From the NCBI RefSeq assembly GCF_000003605.2, contig NW_003135341.1:303127-358413 (forward strand): a DNA stretch of 55,287 bases, in the 5' to 3' direction. A program made the position numbers and the translations under genes. The stretch is from Saccoglossus kowalevskii. Its lineage: Eukaryota > Hemichordata > Enteropneusta > Harrimaniidae. Shown here one piece after another: positions 11,345-22,270 of this stretch; the stretch's first letter is position 1; every line of letters begins with the position of its first letter. The notes under the pieces are model-generated. The model ran no database searches. It saw nothing but the letters and a program-made list of their open reading frames with translations, and was not told where the DNA came from.

Positions 11345-12278
11345 CTGTATAATAAGCACATACCAGCGTCCGAATATGCCTTATGACTGTCATTCACAGT
11401 TGCAATATACGGCATTGTTAGAATGACTCGGCAGTGAACAAACAACCCACACAATAATCGTACAGTGTATTTAAGAGGCCAGATATTTTTAATTCATGCA
11501 AGCCGTTCTTAACGTTGCCCCGAATTAGAATTTATTTAATGGTACCATTTAGTCAGATAAACTTGTTAATTCCAGTCCGAAAGATGGTATCGATTTACAA
11601 TCAGACACAATTAGTTGGTAAAATGCTGGTTTAAAAATTGACTGATTTTATTAGACGACTCAAAATCGCGGGAAAATCCGCATGCTATGCACGCGATACG
11701 GGATCTTAAAATAACATGTGCATACGTAGAAGAGAATATAGAAGAAATGTAAATACTATAAGGGCTTGAGGGTGTTATTCCGGTCGATGTGAGCCGTAAT
11801 GTTGTCGTTTCACAAATCATGTAAAGTCAGACAGCCCATATACGATAATAGATTTCCAAAAATATTCCTTTAACGATTAGATAAATCTATGAAAACAGTT
11901 TGCTTCAAATAATTTTGGACAGCGATGACACCCACTCAACTCACACGGTAACTAGCATTTCACGCGCTTTGGAGTTCTATGATTATGTCAGTAATATTTT
12001 CAGTAATTCATCGAACTGTTAAGTTGACATTGCCTATTACATATTATTGTGGAAAATTTTGCCATCGCAGTGCTTTTATGTCATTGTGACATAAACAATG
12101 TTGACAATTCATTCCGCCATTTATAACAAGTTCTCCCAGTAATTAGCCCTAGTAAATTTATGCGTTTTTTTTCATTATAATATACACGTGTTCATGCAAC
12201 CTATCGATACGAGTAACATTACGAGCTTGTATTGTCATCGTACATGTAACCAAGTCTACGAATAAGAGATACTACTTA

Positions 12279-13379
12279 CAGCAATTCCAGGCACTGATTT
12301 GACGCTGAAGTAGTGCTAGATGTTGATAACTTACTACAATAGGTTACACACTTTGTTTTCACATTTACATAAGTTGTTACAAATAATGCAGACATCATGT
12401 CTGCAATTTGAATGCCCTGGATGAAAGCTCCGCCCATAAAAGTGGCAGTACATTAGTTTTGAATTTCTCCTCCAATAAACGATCGAGGCTCTCAACTTAG
12501 TTTTGTACTTCAATTTGCGTCACATGTTATTTCAGTGAGAGGGCGCATACAGTGGTGGCACTGTAAAGAACGTTATTTTATAGAACCAGCTGACCGACTG
12601 ATCATGACAGAATTATTGATCAAAGTGCATTCATTATTACTATGGAAATATCCGTATCACGTCGATGTATATAACTGAAAACTGCCTGCAACAAATGTTC
12701 TATAAAGACGGCATCCAGTATATCAATAATGAAATTGAATACATAAGTAGAATGGGTGTTATTCGATTATTAGTTCTCGACGATGAGAACCAAAAGGTTG
12801 ATGTGCCACCAAATAATCGCTTTAAAAAGCTTATCACTGGCAACACACGATCACACGTCGGGGAGGGTTGCCGCCGTACACAAGTAGTTTTTGTTCGAAT
12901 TTCCCGTCCGTAAATGCGCGGTGCAATGTTTTATAATATTCGACAGTCTATAACGTTGTCAGATTCCTGGCAGGATACTCTCGGTGGCTGTCTGCTTTGA
13001 AACACCATTTCGATCTCTAATCTCAGCAAATGACAGTCCACGGAAATACAAATGGACAACTCTTGTTCTCACTTCAACTGGTTTTTTTACTCCTTGCTTC
13101 TCCATCGTGGTGCTTAAACAACTTGGACGAATGCCGATTTGTAGACGCAAACTACACGATGACCGACCAAAAGCGAATGAAGTCTAGGTGTACCTGACTT
13201 TGTAGCAAAAATAGAAAACATTGTGGGCAATATCTGTCAATCATTCCTCTGATTTGCAGTCAATGTTTATATTTCTAGTTACAACTTCTGTAAATTTGAA
13301 AACAAAGTGTGTAACCTACTGTAGTAAGTTATCAACATCTAGCACTACTTCAGCGTCAAATCAGTGCCTGGAATTGCTG
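12279..13379. mobile_element. Tc1/mariner-type element with 90-bp inverted ends
   Basis: Terminal inverted repeats of about 90 bp (starting cagcaattccaggcactgat) bound the element, with only one to three mismatches between ends. TA is duplicated at both edges (12277-12278 and 13380-13381). Inside, only the N-terminal HTH part of a transposase is recognisable on the minus strand. The near-identical ends suggest a recent insertion by a non-autonomous copy. It lies in the intron between the HormR and GAIN exons. Confidence 0.88.
12959..13122 (-). pseudogene. Tc1-like transposase N-terminal HTH fragment
   Basis: From MEKQGVKKPVEVRTRVV through LYFRGLSFAEI to NGVSKQTATESI the sequence is a helix-turn-helix of the kind that binds the ends of Tc1-like elements. 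It ends at a stop after about 50 residues. No DDE catalytic domain follows, so the element needs an outside transposase. Confidence 0.65.
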
Positions 13380-13654
13380 TAACAAACCCTACCACGCGCA
13401 TACATATGCAGGGCATCTAAATGTATTTATGGCGGTTATTAAACAGTTATTATACATACTTCCTTGTGATCATTTAACACAGATTGTGATCTGCAATCTG
13501 AAGTATCCTACTCCATCCATTCATCATTTGCATTGCAGTATCTTCGCCTTACTCCTATAAAAAACATGGGCATACGTAAAGACATTGACATATGTGTTGA
13601 TACATAAGATTCACCAGTCGATAATAAACGTGATAGAGTAGCATTTTTCAATAC

Positions 13655-13768
13655 ATATTATTTCAATAGGACAAGCAACGCAGTCAGTGAAATTTCCTGG
13701 CAATGTTTCTTGCCATTCTCCGTAAATTTCTGTGTCAATATCCTGACGGCATGGTCGTGTGGCATCGC
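13655..13768 (-). CDS. Hormone-receptor (HormR) domain exon
   Basis: Reads ATRPCR, then YGEWQETLPGNFTDCVACP, the Cys-Trp-Cys pattern of the HormR/HRM domain found just ahead of GAIN in adhesion GPCRs. The acceptor is GAATAG| in phase 1. The proposed donor ATAATAT|GTATTG is weak and leaves phase 1, which does not match the phase-0 GAIN exon, so a linking exon is missing or lost. Confidence 0.65.
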
Positions 13769-14206
13769 CTATTCAATATAATAAAACAAGTGATGATTAA
13801 TAAATTACGTCAGTAAGCATTAGATTTAAAGGTAAGTAGTTGTTATGCATATAACAACTGATTTTACACTATGTCTGGTATCACACTTGTAAAAAGCGGG
13901 AATATACATTCTGTCCCCTTGATTTCTTCATGGTTTTATTAGATGTCGCTTTCACCGATATATACATCAGATGATGAAATAAGGTTGCAAGTACAATAAA
14001 ATATAAATTAGTACATTCTACATATTAATGGTTGCAAGTTACAAACATCGATACAAATATGTTTTCACTATTCTCAATCTCACGATTTATTTTTTACCTG
14101 CGGGTACGACACGTATAAGATACCAGAGTCAACAAAACTAACCCATATTCTAGCTTTAAGACGAATCATGTGTAGGATAAGACACAGAAAAACGTTATCA
14201 AAATAC

Positions 14207-14359
14207 CTTCGTCTTTAATATGCAATGTCAGCGGCACGCATTGATTCGATTGACGATTACATCCATGTTTACATACACAATAGTAACTGCCCTCTTCATT
14301 TATGCAGTCTTCGTTGGCACTACATGTATGTGTACTCTCACTAGCACACTCGTTAATGT
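14207..14359 (-). CDS. EGF exon i, intact, next to HormR
   Basis: A 153-bp phase 1-1 exon. It begins DINECASESTHTCSANEDC, followed by YYCVCKHGC and a final Cys. The spacing is like the long calcium-binding EGF units of adhesion GPCRs. The acceptor is TTTCAG| and the donor is GAAG|GTATTT. It joins in phase to the HormR exon. Confidence 0.75.
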
Positions 14360-14584
14360 CTGAAATATACATGACACAAATCCACCATTTATAGGAATAT
14401 CAGCGTACCTCAAAAAATACAATGTGGAATTGACGGATGAGTCTCTTACTTCATTTTATCTAAATTGTGTATATGGCGAACACAACTTGCTGTGAAAGAA
14501 TTGGACACAAATGTATCGTATTGCTGATCTAGATACGGTATTTTAAAATATATTACAGTTGTATATTACTCGTTCGCGCTAGAA

Positions 14585-14673
14585 ACATTTCAGACAGTCA
14601 CACATGTATGGGCCAATGGTATTTCTACACACACCGTGCTGACATGGGTTGCTGAAAGAACATTCGTCTATAT
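14585..14673 (-). pseudogene. EGF exon h, truncated
   Basis: It begins DIDECSFSNPCQHGVC and runs to YMCDCLKCF, where a TAG follows. The closing loop and donor are missing. The acceptor GACAG| is intact. Confidence 0.6.
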
Positions 14674-14689
14674 CTGTCATAATCATAGA

Positions 14690-16100
14690 CATGGTAAATT
14701 ATTCAACTGAATCCTACTGACCGTTATCAAATAAATACAGGATTTCTCGTTACAGACATGTTTGTTGAGTAGGATATAACAGCTTTTGGAAAAGAAATAA
14801 ACATGTCGGTAAATATTTGTGATATATACCATTTTTAGTGTGCGGTTGGTCTAACATTAAAATGTTAGATGATAACATCTCTCATTTTTATACATATCAC
14901 GTCTATAGCCAAAGTTCAGTTTCATTTGAGCGCCCATTCCTTTCCCGGTCAAAATGTGTTCACATTTTCTTTTATTTTAACTGAATTTGATATTAATTTT
15001 GAACTAAAGAAACATAATGTGACATTGCTTTTAGTTTTTGATAAACAGTAATTATACATTTTCTTCCACATGTCAATGAAACTATCTTTCGCGCTTAAAG
15101 GATTAATATTTAAAGCAATGTGAACATTACTGGCTTAAAACTGTGTTGAATAAATGTATTAATACAGCTAAGTAACACGTAGATCAAATAACTGTTATGT
15201 GATGTACGTAAATACTTCAAATTAAACGATTACTAGAAATGCAACTGTGATTACCTAGTGTATATCATTAGTACATTATCAGTACTTGCACTGATACTAA
15301 TCAAATGTACTTTCAACAACACAGTACAGTCGTATTATGGTACCATATTAGCAACATTTCACTAAAATCAACTGATCTAAATTCCTCAAATCACGTGATA
15401 ACTACACATGTGACCAATGTTTTTGTAACATGTAAAAATTCGGTTTAAGATTTTAAACATTCTTAAACAATTTTACATTGTTCGCAATGAAAATATAGGA
15501 AGTAAGAATCAAGCAGTACTTAAATGGTGACAGTCTATTAACTATCACCAAAGCAATGAAAACTAAAATATAGCTGAGAAATAAAGTGTAAAGCTTAAAC
15601 ATGTTTCCTGCAATAAAGTTGTTTTGATCAGATTGTTACCGTATATCCGTATTTCCGGAATGCCTGTAGTAAATTGTATTGCACCTTATTTGGTATTACA
15701 CATGTTGCAGATGGAGTTATCTTATATTGATTCTTGCAACAAAACAGAAATAATATAACCATCGGGGTCAGTACCATAGTACATTTAGTTATATGTAAAC
15801 ACAATATATCATCAATACATATATACATGCACACAATACATGTTTGGCTATATCATAACATAATATACGCACCAGAATGTATACAATCAAGAAAGGTTGT
15901 CAGAAATGTTCATAAATAAATATGCAATAGTCTGTGTCACTTCCTACACATAAATTCGTATTGATATATCGATATAACCTACGCATGTGCTGCATAGGGA
16001 CTGCATAGGGGGGAGTTATTCTCGATAGTCCTGAGAAAAGTCGCTACCACTGGGGCGGAATCATGATAATCTACACTGTCTTGCCATGATGTAGTATTTC
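14690..16100. other. Intron-like stretch, nothing recognised
   Basis: AT-rich sequence between EGF exons h and g. An open minus-strand stretch at 15628-15834 has no EGF Cys pattern and no supported splice sites. Confidence 0.5.
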
Positions 16101-16115
16101 ATTTAAACAAATCAC

Positions 16116-16230
16116 CTTCATCACAGTAAAATCCATTGTACCCAGTTCCATCATAATTGCATATATATGATCCATCTGTGTTTTTACATAAACCATTATG
16201 TAGGCAGGGAATCTATACACTCGTTTACAT
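16116..16230 (-). pseudogene. EGF exon g with frameshift and lost Cys
   Basis: It begins DVNECIDS, then a length change (115 bp instead of a multiple of 3) shifts the frame before CLHNGLCKNTDGSYIC. The next Cys position reads Tyr (NYDGTGY). Splice sites ATTACAG| and GAAG|GTGATT are good. Confidence 0.65.
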
Positions 16231-16371
16231 CTGTAATGTATAACCATGCGTAGTGAAGATTAAATTAAGCAATTAATAACAAATCGTTAGAGTAACATGA
16301 CCCAGGCAAATGTAGATCAAGTTCGTACTGCAGGAAGAAATGCCTAATGAGCGAGCATTAACGATGCTCAC

Positions 16372-16471
16372 CGATTTCACAGGTTATAACTTTGTATCCA
16401 GTGTCTTGACAATCACAGGTAAGGGAACCATTAGTATTAATGCATATTCCGTTATATGCACTCATGCATAT
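16372..16471 (-). pseudogene. EGF exon f, 5' truncated
   Basis: The exon is 100 bp between TTCCAG| and ATCG|GTGAGC. It holds GICINTNGSLTCDCQDTGY and the last Cys but lacks the leading DxDEC part. The length change breaks the phase relative to the other exons. Confidence 0.55.
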
Positions 16472-16745
16472 CTGGAAAAAACAAAAAGTTTGCTGTTTAT
16501 GATAATATAAATACATCTGTAACATAAACGGCATTTACAATTATACTTCTCTTATTTATGTCGTGTTGTATCATCATACTAAATTTGTAATATATCTGAT
16601 TAACTGACTATCAACTCAAACATCTATGTCTGAAATATAGATTTTATGTTTGAGGTTGTACTTCTTTGTAATTACGTTGGGATACGTTGGCAAATATTAT
16701 ATACCTTGTACAGTACTTAACTTATTTTCCATATAATATCCTCAC

Positions 16746-16865
16746 CTATTGCACAGTTTATGTCTTCATACCCAGTGTTCTCACAGTCACAAATATATTA
16801 TCCATCCGTGTTTGTACATACACCGCCGTTCAGACATGGATTTCCAGAGATGCATTCATCTATGT
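16746..16865 (-). pseudogene. EGF exon e with in-frame TAA
   Basis: It begins DIDECISGNPCLNGGVC. TNTDG is followed by TAA where sister exons have TCA (Ser), so a single C-to-A change explains the stop. It ends CENTGYEDINCAIG with donor ATAG|GTGAGG. Confidence 0.7.
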
Positions 16866-17024
16866 CTGAAATCAAAAGTCACAGGTGAACTAATTATGCT
16901 CCTATCATAACTATATATTATACGTTTTTGTCCCGAATAACTAAATTATTGTAAACAAATATGGCTAATCTTTCATAGAGTGAGTAAAACAATTGCGATT
17001 CCTTAAATTTAAAAAAAAACTTTG

Positions 17025-17144
17025 CAGTTTCACATTTGGTTCCTCAGTATCCAGTCATGTGACATTTGCAAACACACGATCCACGGGTATTCTTGCATAC
17101 ACCTCCGTTTAGACACGTGTTACCAGTTAAGCAATCATTTATTT
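17025..17144 (-). pseudogene. EGF exon d with in-frame TGA and no donor
   Basis: It begins EINDCLTGNTCLNGGVC. Within the closing loop, HMTGY is followed by TGA and then GTKCET. The expected GT donor after ACTG is replaced by CAAAG. The acceptor ATATCAG| is intact. Confidence 0.65.
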
Positions 17145-17323
17145 CTGATATATAAATAAAAGTTGGTAATTAAGCTCTAATTGTATGCGATGTATGATAT
17201 GTTTTCACATTGAGTAAGTGAAGTAAATAATCATTTTAACAGAATGTATCTGCAACACACAACCGGTCAAATCTCAGGATTATATAAAGTGTATCAAAAC
17301 ATTATCGGCAGCCATATTCTCAC

Positions 17324-17443
17324 CAATTTTACAGTTAAACCCTTCATATCCAATGTTGTTACAGTTACAAATATATGAACCAATAGTATTTGTGCATTCA
17401 CATTCTTTTAGACAAGGATTATCCTGGACGCATTCATTAATAT
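17324..17443 (-). pseudogene. EGF exon c with lost splice acceptor
   Basis: A 120-bp open EGF unit, beginning DINECVQDNPC and ending CNNIGYEGFNCKIG, with donor ATTG|GTGAGA. The acceptor dinucleotide that is AG in sister exons is TG here (TTTTTG|ATATT), so the exon would probably be skipped. Confidence 0.65.
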
Positions 17444-17647
17444 CAAAAATATAAATTCACAGTTGTTATTTAGGCTCCTATTTTTATGATATTATATTAT
17501 ATGTTGACAAATACTCGCAGATTATCAATTCATTTATAGTAACAACAACAGCACATATATTGTAGATGAAAGTGACAAATTAAATACATATCAAATATTC
17601 CCAATACACTAGTATATTAACTATAATCGTAAATGTACATATCTTAC

Positions 17648-17770
17648 CAACATTGCATATTTGTCCTTCATATTCTGAATTGCTGCAGTTACAGACAAAA
17701 GATCCATCGGTGTTTACTTATGTTGCATCATTTTCACTACAAGAGTAGTCAATCGTACACTCATCTATAT
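17648..17770 (-). pseudogene. EGF exon b with in-frame TAA
   Basis: It begins DIDECTIDYSC and ends CNCSNSEYEGQICNVG with good splice sites (AAACAG| and GTTG|GTAAGA). The third Cys codon is replaced by TAA, just before VNTDGSF. One lesion removes a disulfide and stops the frame. Confidence 0.7.
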
Positions 17771-18259
17771 CTGTTTCGAAGGTAAACACAATTTTACGAG
17801 TGTGTATCTCACATTTCATTTTGAGACTACTCGAAATTCTCATTCATATGATGTAACCGACTTTCAAAAACATCTGATACTAGTATACTTAAAGAGATTT
17901 GCTTGTATTCGTGTATATGTAGTTATATTCTTCTTCTGCATGCGCTTTCTCAATATTGAAAACACATATACATTACAATCTATGTTTTCAATTACCAGCT
18001 AATCATAAATACACTTTACACATTTCTGACATTACATTAAAAAATGTGACTAATTAGTCAATAAGTTAGTTTGAAACACAATGAATATATATTGTGCCAT
18101 ACATGTGTATTTTTTAAGTTTATAAATTTATAGTATTGTTTATTCTAAAGAACATTTCAACTGAATGCGTGAGTTATTTTATAGAAAATTGCCCTAAAGT
18201 GAAATGGTATTGTTTTAATATCAAAGTTAACGGGGTCTGTGACATCACATAAATTTTAC

Positions 18260-18379
18260 CTGTTTCACAGTTTATCCCTTCGTATCCAGTGTCATTGCAG
18301 GCACAGAAATATGATCCAACATTATTCGTACACACCCTATTATGTTCGCATGGATCATTACATTTACATTCGTCTGTTT
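18260..18379 (-). CDS. EGF exon a, intact
   Basis: A 120-bp phase 1-1 exon. It begins ETDECKCNDPC and closes with CACNDTGYEGINCETG, so all six Cys are present and the Asp/Glu pattern suits calcium binding. The acceptor is TTTGTAG| and the donor is ACAG|GTAAAA. It is one of only two fully intact EGF exons in the array. Confidence 0.75.
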
Positions 18380-19039
18380 CTACAAATTGTGACCATAGAT
18401 ACCTAATTATGCACCTGATATAGCCTATTGATATACTAATATACTGGCTACTGATATACATACTGCTGCAACTCACGTCTTTACCATCAGTCATAAAACG
18501 AGACCTGGAAGACAACGAAGTTTTCCATTCTACAACTGACTTATTTACTTTAACATATTCCAAAATAAATGAAGGGGCAAACTACACCTATGACGATGAT
18601 CGCTTCACAATCAATGGGTAGAATATTGGGGAGCCACAATGGTCAATTTAGATCATGTGATTAGTCGAATATTTTTGTGTTGTCGATGATGAACTATCGA
18701 GTTAGAGAAGACTATAACGCATTGTGCAAAGCATATTTATAAAAAACAATAACTCATCGTTATGGCGATGTTTTATTAGACACATTAACAAATAATTAGC
18801 AATTAAATATAGATTATAATTTAATTAATACGCATGATAAATTCAGGAGAATCGTGTTAGGCGTGTAGTATACATAGACATTTTTTGATCCCCCCCCCCC
18901 TGTATTTTCGGTAAAGATATGACCACCATATTTGGTGAGAGCAAAGTATGTTACTGTGTGTCCCAAAAACATTAATGTTTACATAATTAAAACATAGCAA
19001 TCAAAATTGTCAAATGTATTAAAGTGACTATGAACCCAC

Positions 19040-19340
19040 CGTTGAATAATGTGTGTAATAGACAATTCTAAAACCGGCGAAAGAACCTGTAATTCCAAAC
19101 TCTTGCCATCTGGTGGAATCCAACTGGTTATTTGCCACGCTCAGTATCAATAAGTAAAGTAAAGCCGTCATCTCTATCTTCATTTCTATGTGAATACATA
19201 GATGTTCCCTTCATAACACCATTGATATACATCCCAGCATCTTCTTCATAGTTGTAAATGAACACAGAGTGAAACCATTTTGGGGAATACCATCATAAGA
19301 TACCCATCACGCGTTATTTTTATCGAACGAATATATCTTT
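19040..19340 (-). pseudogene. LamG/pentraxin-like exon with stop and frameshift
   Basis: The minus strand reads KWFHSVFIYNYEEDAGMYIN followed by GV, the central strands of a LamG-like jellyroll (W-H-x-V, then x-x-Y-I-N-G-V). A second piece in the next frame ends GITGSFAGFRIVYY, the usual closing strand. The two pieces are one base out of frame near 19137, and a TGA lies just upstream of KWF. A possible acceptor is TTTTAG| at 19341 and a donor is ACG|GTGGGT at 19040. Confidence 0.5.
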
Positions 19341-19555
19341 CTAAAAGACTTGAAACAAAGTTGCTGGTAGTATTACGTGTGGATTGTTGTCATATGTAAG
19401 GATACACTATAACGTCGACAAATATTGAAAAAAGTAACTTTGGAATTCAGTGGTGAATACCGGTACCACATGTTGAGAGTCTAGTGTCGAAAAACAACAC
19501 GGCTCGTTACTTTACACAAAGTATGTTTGATAAGTTTAACACGAAATATTCTCAC

Positions 19556-19625
19556 CTTGTGCACCCCTTAGCTGTATTTGCCAGAGAAGCAAATAATTGA
19601 ACCATGCAATACAAGAGACTATCAT
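19556..19625 (-). CDS. Receptor locus exon 1: signal peptide
   Basis: The ATG at 19625 opens MIVSCIAWFNYLLLWQIQL and continues RGAQ, an N-terminal hydrophobic signal peptide. The exon ends CACAAG|GTGAGA in phase 1, the same phase as the EGF exons downstream. I chose this start because it is the only Met in frame ahead of a hydrophobic stretch and a good donor. Confidence 0.6.
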
Positions 19626-20324
19626 CGTGTCGTGTTTTGATTTTGTGTAGTAAGACTGGCAATGTCTAGAACAGACGATGGCAGCTGAGAACACGTAGTC
19701 ATCATGTGACGTTGTAGTTATATTACGGCGATGTGTTCAACGCATCATCAACGATGAATATAATTAATAGGTAGCATTCTATTTTTGATACAGTTTCGCA
19801 ATTTAAATCATTCAAGTGAAATATTGTTGCACAATCATAAACAGTTAACTATAAAACATTAACATTAATATTATTAATACCTATCCTATTGATATAACAG
19901 CCGTGACGTGACTAAGTATATTCTGAATGCTAAGCATACATATTGGATATATTACTACGAATGGCCATTCTAGTGTTGAAACAAAATACACGAAGCAATC
20001 AGAGAATCTATTGACATTGGTCTGGAGATATCAGTGGTATGTGCAAACACGTACTGGTTATGCAGGCAACATTATTTTATTTTTAATAGTAGTTATAAAT
20101 AAATAAACGCTGCTCGGACTTAAGTATGATATATTGAAGATAATATTTGGTAATCGTAGTCCTAAATAACTATTTAAAATAGCTAGACGTTTCGAGCAAT
20201 GGCTCTTTATCGATAGCATAGAAGCAAGTGTGATAACGTACAGGTAGAACATAGGAACGTAAGAACGCGCATGAACTATAAGTTAGAATCACAAAAAATT
20301 CCACAATAGAACAAATAACGCGCC

Positions 20325-20969
20325 TTAGGTAGTGAGCTCAACAAATGAGTTGAACTGTTTGTTAATACCATGGGGTTCTTTAGTTCCAAGGCGGAATATA
20401 GTTTCCTCCTTGACACGCCTGAGCTGATTTTCGTTGCCATTGACAACACATACACCAGAAATAGACATATCTGTAATATTATGTCCACTAGAATTAAAAT
20501 GAAGTGAAACCGGATAATAACGATTTTTCTGTCTAGTTTGCCGTAGATGCTCAGCAAACCGATCACCCAGTCGANNNNNNNNNNNNNNNNNNNNNNNNNN
20601 NNNNNNNNNNNNNNNNNNNNNNNNAAAGTTTCCGGCATCTAATACATGAAATGCAATATACAACATCATAGTGATACAACTGAACGGATATTTGACCTCA
20701 ACATCTCCCTTGGGACCAAATATACGATTAGTGTCTGTAATAAAAGGACAAGTATTACACCTAGGACGATTACACGGGACAGAACCATATTTCTCAGGGT
20801 CTCCCCTTTCACCCGTATGCACCAATAAACTCCTTAAATTAGTGTCACGGCGCCAGGCAGTAGTAGGCCTGTAGTAGTATTGGTTCCACCCTTCCAATGT
20901 AACTACGATGTGGTGTACGTAGAATGTGGAAGCACGCTTCCTATGGGATAACAACATCATATTAAACAC
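20325..20969 (-). mobile_element. Penelope-like element, 3' coding end (GIY-YIG region)
   Basis: The minus strand reads WRRDTNLRSLLVHT, then a CNRPRCNTCPF Cys cluster, then after the gap RLGDRFAEHLRQ, SLHFNSSGHNITDMSISGV and a C-terminal EE/ETIFRLGT region. This is the segment between reverse transcriptase and the GIY-YIG endonuclease in Penelope-like retroelements. The RT domain is absent, so the copy is 5' truncated. The GIY-YIG core falls in the N gap and cannot be read. The frame is open on both sides of the gap, which suggests modest age. Confidence 0.85.
20575..20624. other. Assembly gap of 50 N
   Basis: Fifty unknown bases inside the Penelope-like element. A round number suggests a placeholder, so the true distance is unknown. 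Confidence 0.99.
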
Positions 20970-22270
20970 AATCGAATATTAGTGTCCGGAAGTTGCATTG
21001 CAAGTCGAAAAACGCAAAATAGTGGAATAAACACGTTTACTTTTGAATATTTAGTTTCACACAAGATATATTGATGTTTGTTCTACACATTTACATAATA
21101 CCCATATATAATATCTGATATACAAAGGGTCATTAATCAACATGTAATTTTGAATACTGTCTAAAACAGTACTAACCAGATCACGCGGAAATATTCTATT
21201 CTTATATCTGTATCTTTACACGTACTGTGATGCCAAAAAACAGTTCACGAGCTTTGCGTTGCAAATGATGCCTAATTATCAAGTAAATTGCATTGCACAT
21301 TTCGCAGACAATTATTAAAATGTCCAAATTCATTTTAAAGCCCGACCACTTAAACAATTGTTTTAGTGTGTGAAATATGAACAAAAGAACTTTGTTATCG
21401 TTAATTACATTTTTCCGCGGTGGACTATATTCCACGGTAACATTCTTGTCATTCGTAAAAAAAGTCCAGTTTTGTTGCGGTTATACTAATGTTAACACTG
21501 TAATGTTATATCAGCCAATGATGTAACAAAATGTGTTCACGTTATTTACGAGGTAACAAACATGCATAGTAAATTTGTCTACGGTAATACATATAGCGGA
21601 GCCAAATATAAACACGGTTACAAGAACAGTTAGGAAACTCTATTGTAAGATATGCTAATTACCAAAGACTTCACTTTGATGCGTGTCCAACCATTATGAC
21701 GTCATCGCTTATATTGCTTGCGCCGTTCGTTTTCTATGCCAGTCCACTAAATTGAAGAAATAGAGCTCATTAAGCCGAAAGATCGACGTCATCGAAAACA
21801 TCACCGGCTTATGTGCGAATGTTGTGTGAAATGAAAATACCGATAGTTTGTTTTTCTTGACAGATTTGCCATCTGTGAATCAAAATTGAATGTTCTAAAA
21901 TTTTAGTATTCGTTACTACGTTATTGTTTGGGTATTTTAGTGCTGAGTTGCGAATAATATAACTAGTTTCAATCGTAAATTTAGACAATGACGCTTTTTT
22001 GTTGAGGTCAGCCATTTTGTCTGTCTTTGTCGTAACAGTTCGGGAAAATTGCTGAAAAATCGGATTATATTATAATTTAGTATAACGCATTGTTAAATTG
22101 ATTTTGTTATCATTTATGTGGGTTAAATATTAGGTTGATGTAGAAAATTGTTTCAGTAGATCTGCGTCTGCTGATGTCCAACATGGCGACGAAGATGTGT
22201 ACCCCAAAATGCATCTCTGAACGTTTCATAAGTTCATTTTGTACCTTGAATTAAAATCTGCGAATATTTT
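20970..22270. other. No gene seen
   Basis: AT-rich sequence with a piece of the dispersed repeat near 21610-21655. No supported exon. Confidence 0.5.

Larger units (their letters stand above)
10299..19625 (-). pseudogene. Adhesion-GPCR ectodomain locus (signal, LamG-like, EGF array, HormR, GAIN), broken
   Basis: Exons read in order on the minus strand give a signal peptide (19625-19556), a LamG-like domain (about 19340-19040), nine recognisable EGF exons (18379 down to 14207), a hormone-receptor domain (13768-13655) and GAIN-domain exons (11344-10299). This order is typical of EGF-containing adhesion GPCRs, where GAIN precedes the self-cleaved GPS and seven helices. Most EGF exons are about 120 bp and phase 1-1. 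Lesions include stops in three EGF exons, a frameshift in another, a lost acceptor and a frameshift in the last GAIN exon. No GPS or transmembrane exon was found down to base 7000. Fold class is confident. Whether a trimmed transcript is still made is unknown. A Tc1-like element sits between HormR and GAIN. Confidence 0.75.

Noticed and set aside
11611-11820. Minus-strand open frame considered as the exon linking HormR and GAIN
   Set aside because: No splice sites in the required phase and no GAIN-like pattern.
12665-12913. 82-codon open plus-strand frame inside the Tc1-like element
   Set aside because: No transposase motif; the recognisable HTH is on the other strand.
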